A DNA stretch of 64,000 bases, from the NCBI GenBank assembly GCA_920105625.2, contig CAKKTE020000328.1, positions 4,154,001-4,218,000 on the forward strand, read 5' to 3'. The notes under the pieces are model-generated. The model saw nothing but the letters and a program-made list of their open reading frames with translations. It did not search any database and was not told the DNA's origin. The translations under genes and the position numbers were made by a program. Shown here piece by piece: positions 25,685 through 39,202 of this stretch. Numbering within the stretch: position 1 is the stretch's first letter; each line of letters opens with the position of its first letter. This stretch comes from Clusia tigrina. Taxonomy: Eukaryota > Arthropoda > Insecta > Diptera > Clusiidae.

Positions 25685-28600
25685 GTTTTATGACGCTCCA
25701 GTAAAAAGTTACAAGCATTTGTATGTTGCAAACTTTGATAGGTGTAGGACGTACCGTATAGAAGTTAGGGCCATTTGAAGTTTTATCAGTGTTTGATTGG
25801 GGACTCAAGGGTAGCATAGCTTTGAGCGATAGCTTAAATTGACAAGAGGCTCGAGTACTTTATTGTTACAACATTTCAAGGTTTTATGAAACTCCAGTAA
25901 AAAGTTACAAGCATTTGTATGTTGCAAACTTTGATAGGTGTAGGACGTACCGTATAGAAGTTAGGGCCTTTTGAAGTTTTATCAGTGTTTGATTTAGGAC
26001 TCAAGGGTAGCATAGCTTTGAGCGATAGCTTCAATTGACAAGCGGCTCGAGTACTTTATTGTTACAAAATTTCAAGGTATTATGACGCTCCAGTAAGAAG
26101 TTACAAGCATTTGTATGTCGCAAACTTTGATATGTGTAGGACGTACCGTTTAGAAGTTAGGGCCATTTGAACTTTTATCAGTGTTTGATTTGGAACTCAA
26201 GGGTAGCATAGCTTTGAGCGAAAGCTTAAATTGACAAGAGGCTCGAGTACTTTATTGTTACAAGATTTCAAGGTTTTATGACGCTCCAGTAAAAATTTAC
26301 AAGCATTTGTATGTTGCAAAATTTTGATAGGTGTAGGACGTACCGTATAGAAGTTAGGGCCATTTGAAGTTTTATCAGTGTTTGATTTGGGACTCAAGGT
26401 TAGCATAGCTTTGAGCGATAGCTTAAATTGACAAGAGGCTCGAGTACTTTATTGTTACAAAATTTCAAGGTTTAATGACGCTCCAGTAAAAAGTTACAAG
26501 CATTTGTATGTTGCAAACTTTGATAGGTGTAGGGCGTTCCGTATAGAAGTTAGGGCCATTTGAAGTGTTATCAGTGTTTCATTTGGGACTCAAGGGTAGC
26601 ATAGCTTTGAGCGATAGCTTAAATTGACAAGAGGCTCGAGTACTTTATTGTTACAAAATTTCAAGGTTTTATGACGCTCCAGTAAAAAGTTACAAGCATT
26701 TGTATGTTGCAAACTTTGATAGGTGTAGGGCGTTCCGTATAGAAGTTAGGGCCATTTGAAGTTTTATCAGTATTTGACGTGGGACTCAAGGTTAGCATAG
26801 CTTTGAGCGATAGCTTAAATTGACAAGAGGCTCGAGTACTTTATTGTTACAAAATTTCAAGGTTTTATAACGCTCCAGTAAAAAGTTACAAGCATTTGTA
26901 TGTTGCAAACTTTGATAGGTGTAGGACGTACCGTATAGGAGTTAGGGCCATTTGAAGTGTTATTAGTGTTTGATTTGGGACTCAAGGGTGGCATAGCTTT
27001 GAGCGATAGCTTAAATTGACAAGAGGCTCGAGTACTTTATTGTTACAAAATTTCACGGTTTTATGACGCTCCAGTAAAAAGTTACAAGCATTTGTATGTT
27101 GCAAACTTTGATAGGTGTAGGACGTACCGTATAGAAGCTAGGGCCATTTGAAGTTTTATCAGTGTTTGATTTGGGACTCAAGGGTAGCATAGCTTTAAGC
27201 GGTACTTTAAATTGACAAGAGGCTCGAGTACTTTATTGTTACAAAATTTCAATGTTTTATGACGCTCCAGTAAAAAGTTACAAGCATTTGCATGTTGCAA
27301 ACTTTGATAGGTGCAGGCCGTACCGTATAGAAGTTAGGGCAATTTGAAGTTTTATCAGTGTTCGATTTGGAACTCAAGGGTAGCATAGCTTTGAGCGATA
27401 GCTTAAATTGACAAGAGGATCGAGTACTTTATTGTTACAAAGTTTCAAGGTTTTATGATGCTCCAGTAAAAAGTTACAAGCATTTGTATGTTGCAAACTT
27501 TAATAGGTGTAGGACGTACCGTATAGAAGTTAGGGCCATTTGAAGTTTTATCAGTGTTTGATTAGGGACTCAATGTTACCATTGCTTTGAGCGATAGCTT
27601 AAATTGACAAGAGGCTCGAGTAATTTATTGTTACAAATTTTCAAGGATTTATGACGCTCCAGTAAAAAGTTACAAGCATTTGTATGTTGCAAACTTTTTT
27701 AGGTGTACGACGGACCTTATAGAAGTTAGGGCCATTTGAATTTTTATCGGTGTTTGATTTGGGACTCAAGGGAAGCATAGCTTTGAGCAATAGCTTAAAT
27801 TAAAAATTTTTAGGGGACGTACCGTATAGAAGTTAGGGCCATTTGAAGTTTTATCAGTGTTTGATTTGGGACTCAAGGGTAGCATAGCTTTGAGCGATAG
27901 CTTAAAAAGACATGAGGTCGAGTACCTTATTGTTACAAAATTTCAAGGTTTAATGACGCTCCAGTAAAAACTTACAAGCATTTTTATTTTGCAAACTTTG
28001 ATAGGTGTAGGACGTACCGTATAGAAGTTAGGGCCATTTGAAGTTTTATCAGTGTTTGATTTGGGACTCAAGGGTAGCATAGCTTTGTTCGATAGCTTAA
28101 ATTGAGGCTCGAGTACTTTATTGTTACAAAATTTCAAGGTTTTATGACGCTCCAGTAAAAAGTTACAAGCATTTGTATGTTGCAAACTTTGATAGGTGTA
28201 GGACGTACCGTATAGAAGTTAGGGCCATTTGAAGTTTTATCAGTGTTTGATTTGGGACTCAAGGGAAGCATAGCTTTGAGCAATAGCTTAAATTGACAAG
28301 AGGCTCGAGTACTTTATTGTTACAAAATTTCAAGGTTTTATGACGCGCCTGTAAAAAGTTACAAGCATTTGAAAGTTGCAAATTTTGATAGGTGTAGGAC
28401 GAACCGTATAGAAGTTAGGGCCATTTTAAGTTTTATCAGTGTTTGATTTGGGACTCAAGGGTAGCATAGCTTTGAGCGATAGCTTAAATTGACAAGAGGC
28501 TCGAGTACTTTATTGTCACAAAATTTCAAGGTTTTATGACGCTTCAGTAAAAAGTTACAAGCATTTGTATGTTGCAAACTTTGATAGGTGTTGGGGACGA

Positions 28601-28909
28601 ACCGTATAGAAGTTAGGGCCATTTGAGGTTTTATCAGTGTTTGATTTGGGACTCAAGGGTAGCATAGCTTTGAGCGATAGCTTAAAAATACATGAGGTCG
28701 AGTACCTTATTGTTACAAAATTTCAAGGTTTTATGACGCTCCAGTAAAAAGTTACAAGCATTTTTATGTTGCAAACTTTGATAGGTGTAGAAGTTAGGGC
28801 CATTTGAAGTTTTATCAGTGTTTGATTTGGGACTCAAGGGTAGCATAGCTTTAAGCGGTACTTTAAATTGACAAGAGGCTCGAGTACTTTATTGTTACAA
28901 AATTTCAAT
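25685..28909 (+). repeat. 3225-bp tandem duplication, left copy
   Basis: The next 3225 bases (28910-32134) repeat this block with no net length change. I found only two substitutions, both near 28115-28125 against 31340-31350 (CTTTATTGTTACAAAATT against CTTAATTGTTGCAAAATT). Private marks carried by both include AGCGGCTCGAG, GAACTTTTATCAG, GAGCGAAAGC, GGTGGCATAGC, GAGGATCGAG, the truncated chimeric monomer, and a monomer lacking 14 bases between GGTGTAG and AAGTTAGG (about 28788 and 32013). It holds about 17 monomers. Confidence 0.94.
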
Positions 28910-31900
28910 GTTTTATGACGCTCCAGTAAAAAGTTACAAGCATTTGTATGTTGCAAACTTTGATAGGTGTAGGACGTACCGTATAGAAGTTAGGGCCATT
29001 TGAAGTTTTATCAGTGTTTGATTGGGGACTCAAGGGTAGCATAGCTTTGAGCGATAGCTTAAATTGACAAGAGGCTCGAGTACTTTATTGTTACAACATT
29101 TCAAGGTTTTATGAAACTCCAGTAAAAAGTTACAAGCATTTGTATGTTGCAAACTTTGATAGGTGTAGGACGTACCGTATAGAAGTTAGGGCCTTTTGAA
29201 GTTTTATCAGTGTTTGATTTAGGACTCAAGGGTAGCATAGCTTTGAGCGATAGCTTCAATTGACAAGCGGCTCGAGTACTTTATTGTTACAAAATTTCAA
29301 GGTATTATGACGCTCCAGTAAGAAGTTACAAGCATTTGTATGTCGCAAACTTTGATATGTGTAGGACGTACCGTTTAGAAGTTAGGGCCATTTGAACTTT
29401 TATCAGTGTTTGATTTGGAACTCAAGGGTAGCATAGCTTTGAGCGAAAGCTTAAATTGACAAGAGGCTCGAGTACTTTATTGTTACAAGATTTCAAGGTT
29501 TTATGACGCTCCAGTAAAAATTTACAAGCATTTGTATGTTGCAAAATTTTGATAGGTGTAGGACGTACCGTATAGAAGTTAGGGCCATTTGAAGTTTTAT
29601 CAGTGTTTGATTTGGGACTCAAGGTTAGCATAGCTTTGAGCGATAGCTTAAATTGACAAGAGGCTCGAGTACTTTATTGTTACAAAATTTCAAGGTTTAA
29701 TGACGCTCCAGTAAAAAGTTACAAGCATTTGTATGTTGCAAACTTTGATAGGTGTAGGGCGTTCCGTATAGAAGTTAGGGCCATTTGAAGTGTTATCAGT
29801 GTTTCATTTGGGACTCAAGGGTAGCATAGCTTTGAGCGATAGCTTAAATTGACAAGAGGCTCGAGTACTTTATTGTTACAAAATTTCAAGGTTTTATGAC
29901 GCTCCAGTAAAAAGTTACAAGCATTTGTATGTTGCAAACTTTGATAGGTGTAGGGCGTTCCGTATAGAAGTTAGGGCCATTTGAAGTTTTATCAGTATTT
30001 GACGTGGGACTCAAGGTTAGCATAGCTTTGAGCGATAGCTTAAATTGACAAGAGGCTCGAGTACTTTATTGTTACAAAATTTCAAGGTTTTATAACGCTC
30101 CAGTAAAAAGTTACAAGCATTTGTATGTTGCAAACTTTGATAGGTGTAGGACGTACCGTATAGGAGTTAGGGCCATTTGAAGTGTTATTAGTGTTTGATT
30201 TGGGACTCAAGGGTGGCATAGCTTTGAGCGATAGCTTAAATTGACAAGAGGCTCGAGTACTTTATTGTTACAAAATTTCACGGTTTTATGACGCTCCAGT
30301 AAAAAGTTACAAGCATTTGTATGTTGCAAACTTTGATAGGTGTAGGACGTACCGTATAGAAGCTAGGGCCATTTGAAGTTTTATCAGTGTTTGATTTGGG
30401 ACTCAAGGGTAGCATAGCTTTAAGCGGTACTTTAAATTGACAAGAGGCTCGAGTACTTTATTGTTACAAAATTTCAATGTTTTATGACGCTCCAGTAAAA
30501 AGTTACAAGCATTTGCATGTTGCAAACTTTGATAGGTGCAGGCCGTACCGTATAGAAGTTAGGGCAATTTGAAGTTTTATCAGTGTTCGATTTGGAACTC
30601 AAGGGTAGCATAGCTTTGAGCGATAGCTTAAATTGACAAGAGGATCGAGTACTTTATTGTTACAAAGTTTCAAGGTTTTATGATGCTCCAGTAAAAAGTT
30701 ACAAGCATTTGTATGTTGCAAACTTTAATAGGTGTAGGACGTACCGTATAGAAGTTAGGGCCATTTGAAGTTTTATCAGTGTTTGATTAGGGACTCAATG
30801 TTACCATTGCTTTGAGCGATAGCTTAAATTGACAAGAGGCTCGAGTAATTTATTGTTACAAATTTTCAAGGATTTATGACGCTCCAGTAAAAAGTTACAA
30901 GCATTTGTATGTTGCAAACTTTTTTAGGTGTACGACGGACCTTATAGAAGTTAGGGCCATTTGAATTTTTATCGGTGTTTGATTTGGGACTCAAGGGAAG
31001 CATAGCTTTGAGCAATAGCTTAAATTAAAAATTTTTAGGGGACGTACCGTATAGAAGTTAGGGCCATTTGAAGTTTTATCAGTGTTTGATTTGGGACTCA
31101 AGGGTAGCATAGCTTTGAGCGATAGCTTAAAAAGACATGAGGTCGAGTACCTTATTGTTACAAAATTTCAAGGTTTAATGACGCTCCAGTAAAAACTTAC
31201 AAGCATTTTTATTTTGCAAACTTTGATAGGTGTAGGACGTACCGTATAGAAGTTAGGGCCATTTGAAGTTTTATCAGTGTTTGATTTGGGACTCAAGGGT
31301 AGCATAGCTTTGTTCGATAGCTTAAATTGAGGCTCGAGTACTTAATTGTTGCAAAATTTCAAGGTTTTATGACGCTCCAGTAAAAAGTTACAAGCATTTG
31401 TATGTTGCAAACTTTGATAGGTGTAGGACGTACCGTATAGAAGTTAGGGCCATTTGAAGTTTTATCAGTGTTTGATTTGGGACTCAAGGGAAGCATAGCT
31501 TTGAGCAATAGCTTAAATTGACAAGAGGCTCGAGTACTTTATTGTTACAAAATTTCAAGGTTTTATGACGCGCCTGTAAAAAGTTACAAGCATTTGAAAG
31601 TTGCAAATTTTGATAGGTGTAGGACGAACCGTATAGAAGTTAGGGCCATTTTAAGTTTTATCAGTGTTTGATTTGGGACTCAAGGGTAGCATAGCTTTGA
31701 GCGATAGCTTAAATTGACAAGAGGCTCGAGTACTTTATTGTCACAAAATTTCAAGGTTTTATGACGCTTCAGTAAAAAGTTACAAGCATTTGTATGTTGC
31801 AAACTTTGATAGGTGTTGGGGACGAACCGTATAGAAGTTAGGGCCATTTGAGGTTTTATCAGTGTTTGATTTGGGACTCAAGGGTAGCATAGCTTTGAGC

Positions 31901-32134
31901 GATAGCTTAAAAATACATGAGGTCGAGTACCTTATTGTTACAAAATTTCAAGGTTTTATGACGCTCCAGTAAAAAGTTACAAGCATTTTTATGTTGCAAA
32001 CTTTGATAGGTGTAGAAGTTAGGGCCATTTGAAGTTTTATCAGTGTTTGATTTGGGACTCAAGGGTAGCATAGCTTTAAGCGGTACTTTAAATTGACAAG
32101 AGGCTCGAGTACTTTATTGTTACAAAATTTCAAT
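28910..32134 (+). repeat. 3225-bp tandem duplication, right copy
   Basis: This copy directly abuts the left copy. Similarity continues with a few mismatches to about 32240, where it meets the next segment. Its right part (from 30297) was also used as source or product of a further duplication with 34824-37630, so the sequence of events can be ordered: shared marks predate, private marks postdate each step. Confidence 0.94.
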
Positions 32135-33100
32135 GTTTTATGACGCTCCAGTAAAAAGTTACAAGTATTTGTATGTTGCAAACTTTGATAGGTGTAGGAC
32201 GTACCGTATAGAAGTTAGGGCCATTTGAAGTTTTATCAGTGTTTGATTTGGGACTCAAGGGTAGCATAGCTGTAAGCGGTACTTTAAATTGACAAGAGGC
32301 TCGAGTACATTATTGTTACAAAATTTCAATGTTTTATGACGCTCCAGTAAAAAGTTACAAGCATTTGAAAGTTGCAAACTTTGATAGTTGTAGGACGTAC
32401 CGTATAGAAGTTAGGGCCATTTGATTAGTGTTTGATTTGGGACTCAAGGGTAGCATAGCTTTGAGCGATAGCTTAAATTCACAAGAGGCTCGATTACTTT
32501 ATTGTTACAAAATTTCAAGGTTTTATGACGCTCCAGTAAAAAGTTACACGCATTTGTATATTGCAAACTTTGACAGGTGTAGGACGTACCGTATAGAAGT
32601 TAGGGCCATTTGAAGTTTTATCAGTGTTTGATTTGGGACTCAAGGGTAGCATAGCTTTAAGGGATAGCTTAAAAAGACAAGAGGTCGAGTACCTTATTGT
32701 TACAAAATTTCAAGGTTTTATGACGCTCCTGTAAAAATTACAAGCATTTATAAGTTGCAAACTTTAACAGGTGTAGGACGTCCCGAATAGCAGTTAGGGC
32801 CATTTGAAGTTTTATCAGTGTTTGATTTGGGACTCAAGGGTAGCATAGCTTTGAGCGATAGCTTAAATTGAGGCTCGAGTACTTTATTGTTTCAAAATTT
32901 CAAGGTTTTATGACGCTCCAGTAAAAAGTTACAAGCATTTGTATGTTGCAAACTTTGATAGGTGTAGGACGTACCGTATAGCAGTTAGGGCCATTTGAAG
33001 TTTTATCAGTGTTTGATTTGGGACTCAAGGGTAGCATAGCTTTGAGCGATTGCTTAAATTGACAAGAGGCTCGAGTACTTAATTGTTACAAAATTTCAAG
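30297..33100 (+). repeat. Duplicated satellite block D, copy 1
   Basis: This block matches 34824-37630 with offset 4527 bp, becoming 4529 after a 2-base loss near 32735 in this copy (GTAAAAATTACAAGC for GTAAAAAGTTACAAGC). Differences include GAGGATCGAG against GAGGCTCGAG and AGTTTTATC against AGTTATATC (32614 and 37141). It contains the truncated chimeric monomer at 31026 and the 14-base-deleted monomer near 32013. Confidence 0.9.
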
Positions 33101-33720
33101 GTTTTATGACGCTCCAGTAAAAAGTTACAAGCATTTGTATGTTGAAAACTTTGATAGGTGTAGGGCGTTCCGTATAGCAGTTAGGGCCATTTGAAGTTTT
33201 ATCAGTATTTGACTTAGGACTCAAGGTTAGCATACCTTTGAGCGATAGCTTAAATTGACAAGAGGCTCGAGTACTTTATTGTTACAAAATTTCAAGGTTT
33301 TATAACGCTCCAGTAAAAAGTTACAAGCATTTGTATGTTGCAAACTTTGATAGGTGTAGGACGTACCGTATAGAAGCTAGGGCCATTTGAAGTTTTATCA
33401 GTGTTTGATTTGGGACTCAAGGGTAGCATAGCTTTGAGCGATTGCTTAAATTGACAAGAGGCTCGAGTACTTTATTGTTACAAAATTTCAAGGGTTTATG
33501 AAGCTCCAGTAAAAAGTTACAAGCATTTGTATGTTGCAAACTTTGATAGGTGTAGGACGTACCGTATAGAAGCTAGGGCCATTTGAAGTTTTATCAGTGT
33601 TTGATTTGGGACTCAAGGGTAGCATAGCTTTAAGCGGTACTTTAAATTGACAAGAGGCTCGAGTACTTTATTGTTACAAAATTTCAGTGTTTTATGACGC
33701 TCCAGTAAAAAGTTACAAGC

Positions 33721-34524
33721 TAGAAGTTAGGGCCATTTGAAGTTTTATCAGTGTTTGATTTGGGACTCAAGGGTAGCATAGCTGTAAGCGGTACTTTAAA
33801 TTGACAAGAGGCTCGAGTACATTATTGTTACAAAATTTCAATGTTTTATGACGCTCCAGTAAAAAGTTACAAGCATTTGAAAGTTGCAAACTTTGATAGT
33901 TGTAGGACGTACCGTATAGAAGTTAGGGCCATTTGATTAGTGTTTGATTTGGGACTCAAGGGTAGCATAGCTTTGAGCGATAGCTTAAATTCACAAGAGG
34001 CTCGATTACTTTATTGTTACAAAATTTCAAGGTTTTATGACGCTCCAGTAAAAAGTTACACGCATTTGTATATTGCAAACTTTGACAGGTGTAGGACGTA
34101 CCGTATAGAAGTTAGGGCCATTTGAAGTTTTATCAGTGTTTGATTTGGGACTCAAGGGTAGCATAGCTTTAAGGGATAGCTTAAAAAGACAAGAGGTCGA
34201 GTACCTTATTGTTACAAAATTTCAAGGTTTTATGACGCTCCTGTAAAAAGTTACAAGCATTTATAAGTTGCAGACTTTAACAGGTGTAGGACGTCCCGAA
34301 TAGCAGTTAGGGCCATTTGAAGTTTTATCAGTGTTTGATTTGGGACTCAAGGGTAGCATAGCTTTGAGCGATAGCTTAAATTGAGGCTCGAGTACTTTAT
34401 TGTTTCAAAATTTCAAGGTTTTATGACGCTCCAGTAAAAAGTTACAAGCATTTGTATGTTGCAAACTTTGATAGGTGTAGGACGTACCGTATAGAAGTTA
34501 GGGCCATTTGAAGTTTTATCAGTA
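33721..34524 (+). repeat. Satellite block copied from 32209-33010, with visible junction
   Basis: Bases from 33721 match from 32209 onward (offset 1512, later 1514). At 33720/33721 the text jumps from AGTTACAAGC straight into TAGAAGTTAGGG, skipping about 45 bases of a monomer. This is a clean recombination junction inside a repeat. The stretch just left, 33197-33720, matches 34514-35037 with offset 1317, so both sides of the junction have known sources. Confidence 0.88.
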
Positions 34525-34823
34525 TTTGACTTGGGACTCAAGGTTAGCATACCTTTGAGCGATAGCTTAAATTGACAAGAGGCTCGAGTACTTTATTGTT
34601 ACAAAATTTCAAGGTTTTATAACGCTCCAGTAAAAAGTTACAAGCATTTGTATGTTGCAAACTTTGATAGGTGTAGGACGTACCGTATAGAAGCTAGGGC
34701 CATTTGAAGTTTTATCAGTGTTTGATTTGGGACTCAAGGGTAGCATAGCTTTGAGCGATTGCTTAAATTGACAAGAGGCTCGAGTACTTTATTGTTACAA
34801 AATTTCAAGGGTTTATGAAGCTC

Positions 34824-37630
34824 CAGTAAAAAGTTACAAGCATTTGTATGTTGCAAACTTTGATAGGTGTAGGACGTACCGTATAGAAGCTAGGGCCATT
34901 TGAAGTTTTATCAGTGTTTGATTTGGGACTCAAGGGTAGCATAGCTTTAAGCGGTACTTTAAATTGACAAGAGGCTCGAGTACTTTATTGTTACAAAATT
35001 TCAATGTTTTATGACGCTCCAGTAAAAAGTTACAAGCATTTGCATGTTGCAAACTTTGATAGGTGCAGGCCGTACCGTATAGAAGTTAGGGCAATTTGAA
35101 GTTTTATCAGTGTTCGATTTGGAACTCAAGGGTAGCATAGCTTTGAGCGATAGCTTAAATTGACAAGAGGCTCGAGTACTTTATTGTTACAAAGTTTTAA
35201 GGTTTTATGATGCTCCAGTAAAAAGTTACAAGCATTTGTATGTTGCAAACTTTAATAGGTGTAGGACGTACCCTATAGAAGTTAGGGCCATTTGAAGTTT
35301 TATCAGTGTTTGATTAGGGACTCAATGTTACCATTGCTTTGAGCGATAGCTTAAATTGACAAGAGACTCGAGTAATTTATTGTTACAAATTTTCAAGGAT
35401 TTATGACGCTCCAGTAAAAAGTTACAAGCATTTGTATGTTGCAAACTTTTTTAGGTGTGCGACGGACCTTATAGAAGTTAGGGCCATTTGAATTTTTATC
35501 GGTGTTTGATTTGGGACTCAAGGGAAGCATAGCTTTGAGCAATAGCTTAAATTAAAAATTTTTAGGGGACGTACCGTATAGAAGTTAGGGCCATTTGAAG
35601 TTTTATCAGTGTTTGATTTGGGACTCAAGGGTAGCATAGCTTTGAGCGATAGCTTAAAAAGACATGAGGTCGAGTACCTTATTGTTACAAAATTTCAAGG
35701 TTTAATGACGCTCCAGTAAAAACTTACAAGCATTTTTATTTTGCAAACTTTGATAGGTGTAGGACGTACCGTATAGAAGTTAGGGCCATTTGAAGTTTTA
35801 TCAGTGTTTGATTTGGGACTCAAGGGTAGCATAGCTTTGTTCGATAGCTTAAATTGAGGCTCGAGTACTTAATTGTTGCAAAATTTCAAGGTTTTATGAC
35901 GCTCCAGTAAAAAGTTACAAGCATTTGTATGTTGCAAACTTTGATAGGTGTAGGACGTACCGTATAGAAGTTAGGGCCATTTGAAGTTTTATCAGTGTTT
36001 GATTTGGGACTCAAGGGAAGCATAGCTTTGAGCAATAGCTTAAATTGACAAGAGGCTCGAGTACTTTATTGTTACAAAATTTCAAGGTTTTATGACGCGC
36101 CTGTAAAAAGTTACAAGCATTTGAAAGTTGCAAATTTTGATAGGTGTAGGACGAACCGTATAGAAGTTAGGGCCATTTTAAGTTTTATCAGTGTTTGATT
36201 TGGGACTCAATGGTAGCATAGCTTTGAGCGATAGCTTAAATTGACAAGAGGCTCGAGTACTTTATTGTCACAAAATTTCAAGGTTTTATGACGCTTCAGT
36301 AAAAAGTTACAAGCATTTGTATGTTGCAAACTTTGATAGGTGTTGGGGACGTACCGTATAGAAGTTAGGGCCATTTGAGGTTTTATCAGTGTTTGATTTG
36401 GGACTCAAGGGTAGCATAGCTTTGAGCGATAGCTTAAAAATACATGAGGTCGAGTACCTTATTGTTACAAAATTTCAAGGTTTTATGACGCTCCAGTAAA
36501 AAGTTACAAGCATTTTTATGTTGCAAACTTTGATAGGTGTAGAAGTTAGGGCCATTTGAAGTTTTATCAGTGTTTGATTTGGGACTCAAGGGTACCATAG
36601 CTTTAAGCGGTACTTTAAATTGACAAGAGGCTCGAGTACTTTATTGTTACAAAATTTCAATGTTTTATGACGCTCCAGTAAAAAGTTACAAGTATTTGTA
36701 TGTTGCAAACTTTGATAGGTGTAGGACGTACCGTATAGAAGTTAGGGCCATTTGAAGTTTTATCAGTGTTTGATTTGGGACTCAAGGGTAGCATAGCTGT
36801 AAGCGGTACTTTAAATTGACAAGAGGCTCGAGTACATTATTGTTACAAAATTTCAATGTTTTATGACGCTCCAGTAAAAAGTTACAAGCATTTGAAAGTT
36901 GCAAACTTTGATAGTTGTAGGACGTACCGTATAGAAGTTAGGGCCATTTGATTAGTGTTTGATTTGGGACTCAAGGGTAGCATAGCTTTGAGCGATAGCT
37001 TAAATTCACAAGAGGCTCGATTACTTTATTGTTACAAAATTTCAAGGTTTTATGACGCTCCAGTAAAAAGTTACACGCATTTGTATATTGCAAACTTTGA
37101 CAGGTGTAGGACGTACCGTATAGAAGTTAGGGCCATTTGAAGTTATATCAGTGTTTGATTTGGGACTCAAGGGTAGCATAGCTTTAAGGGATAGCTTAAA
37201 AAGACAAGAGGTCGAGTACCTTATTGTTACAAAATTTCAAGGTTTTATGACGCTCCTGTAAAAAGTTACAAGCATTTATAAGTTGCAAACTTTGACAGGT
37301 GTAGGACGTCCCGAATAGCAGTTAGGGCCATTTGAAGTTTTATCAGTGTTTGATTTGGGACTCAAGGGTAGCATAGCTTTGAGCGATAGCTTAAATTGAG
37401 GCTCGAGTACTTTATTGTTTCAAAATTTCAAGGTTTTATGACGCTCCAGTAAAAAGTTACAAGCATTTGTATGTTGCAAACTTTGATAGGTGTAGGACGT
37501 ACCGTATAGCAGTTAGGGCCATTTGAAGTTTTATCAGTGTTTGATTTGGGACTCAAGGGTAGCATAGCTTTGAGCGATTGCTTAAATTGACAAGAGGCTC
37601 GAGTACTTTATTGTTACAAAATTTCAAGGG
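34824..37630 (+). repeat. Duplicated satellite block D, copy 2
   Basis: This is the partner of 30297-33100. It carries the fourth truncated chimeric monomer (35553) and the third 14-base-deleted monomer (near 36540). Private marks include CAATGGTAGC near 36210 and GGGTACCATAGC near 36595. The match fails after 37630, where CAAGGGTTTATGAAGC faces CAAGGTTTTATGACGC. Confidence 0.9.
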
Positions 37631-38062
37631 TTTATGAAGCTCCAGTAAAAAGTTACAAGCATTTGTATGTTGCAAACTTTGATAGGTGTAGGCCGTACCG
37701 TATAGAAGTTAGGGCCATTTGAAGTTTTATCAATGTTTGATTTGGGGCTCAAGGGTAGCATAGCTTTGAGCGATAGCTTAAATTGAGAAGAGGCTCGAGT
37801 ACTTTATTGTTACAAAATTTCAAGGTTTATGACGCTCCAGTAAAAAGTTACAAGCATTTAAATGTTGCAAACTTTGATAGGTATAGGTCCTACAGTATAG
37901 AAGTTAGGGCCATTTGAAGTTTTATCAGTGTTTGATTTGGGACTCAAGGGTATCATAGCTTTGAGCGATAGCTTAAATTGACAAGAGGCTCGAGTACTTT
38001 ATTGTTACAAAATTTCAAGGTTTTATGACGCTCCAGTAAAAAGTTACAAGCATTTGTATGTT
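37053..38062 (+). repeat. Duplicated satellite block E, copy 1
   Basis: This block matches 39203-40212 at offset 2150 bp. The rare AGTTATATCAG variant is at 37141 and 39291. Beyond 38062 the copies part for one monomer and then match again with offset 2346 (about 38080-39094 with 40426-41440), so the second copy has one extra 196-bp monomer inserted. Confidence 0.88.
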
Positions 38063-39202
38063 GCAAACTTTGATAGGTGTAGGACGTACCGTATAGGAGT
38101 TAGGGCCATTTGAAGTGTTATTAGTGTTTGATTTGGGACTCAAGGGTAGCATAGCTTTGAGCGATAGCTTAAATTGGCAAGAGGCTCGAGTACTTTATTG
38201 TTACAAAATTTCACGGTTTTATGACGCTCCAGTAAAAAGTTACAAGCATTTGTATGTTGCAAACTTTGATAGGTGTAGGACGTACCGTATAGAAGCTAGG
38301 GCCATTTGAAGTTTTATCAGTGTTTGATTGGGGACTCAAGGGTAGCATAGCTTTAAGCGGTACTTTAAATTGACAAGAGGCTCGAGTACTTTATTGTTAC
38401 AAAATTTCAATTTTTTATGACGCTCCAGTAAAAAGTTACAAGCATTTGTATGTTGCAAACTTTGATAGGTGTAGGACGTACCGTATAGAAGTTAGGGCCA
38501 TTTGAAGTTTTATCAGTGTTTGATTTGGGACTCAAGGGTAGCATAGCTTTGAGCGTTTGCTTAAATTTACAAGAGGCTCGAGTACTTTATTGTTACAAAA
38601 TTTGAAGGTTTTATGAAGCTCCAGTAAAAAGTTACAAGCATTTGTATGTTGCAAACTTTGATAGGTGCAGGCCGTACCGTATAGAAGTTAGGGCAATTTG
38701 AAGTTTTATCAGTGTTCGATTTGGAACTCAAGGGTAGCATAGCTTTGAGGGATAGCTCAAATTGACAAGAGGCTCGAGTACTTTATTGTTACAAAGTTTC
38801 AAGGTTTTATGACGCTCCAGTAAAAAGTTACAAGCATTTGTATGTTGCAATCTTTGATAGGTGTAGGACGTACCGTATAGAAGTTAGGGCCATTTGAAGT
38901 TTTATCAGTGTTTGATTAGGGACTCAAGGTTACCATTGCTTTGAGCGATAGCTTAAATTGACAAGAGGCTCGAGTAATTTATTGTTACAAATTTTCAAGG
39001 ATTGATGACGCTCCAGTAAAAAGTTACAAGCATTTGTATGTTGCAAACTTTTTTTAGGTGTACGACGGACCTTATAGAAGTTAGGGCCATTTGAAGTTTT
39101 ATCAGTGTTTGATTAGGGACTCAAGGTTACCATAGCTTTGAGCGATAGCTTGAATTGGCAAGAGGCTCGAGTACTTTATTGTTACAAAATTTCACGGTTT
39201 TA

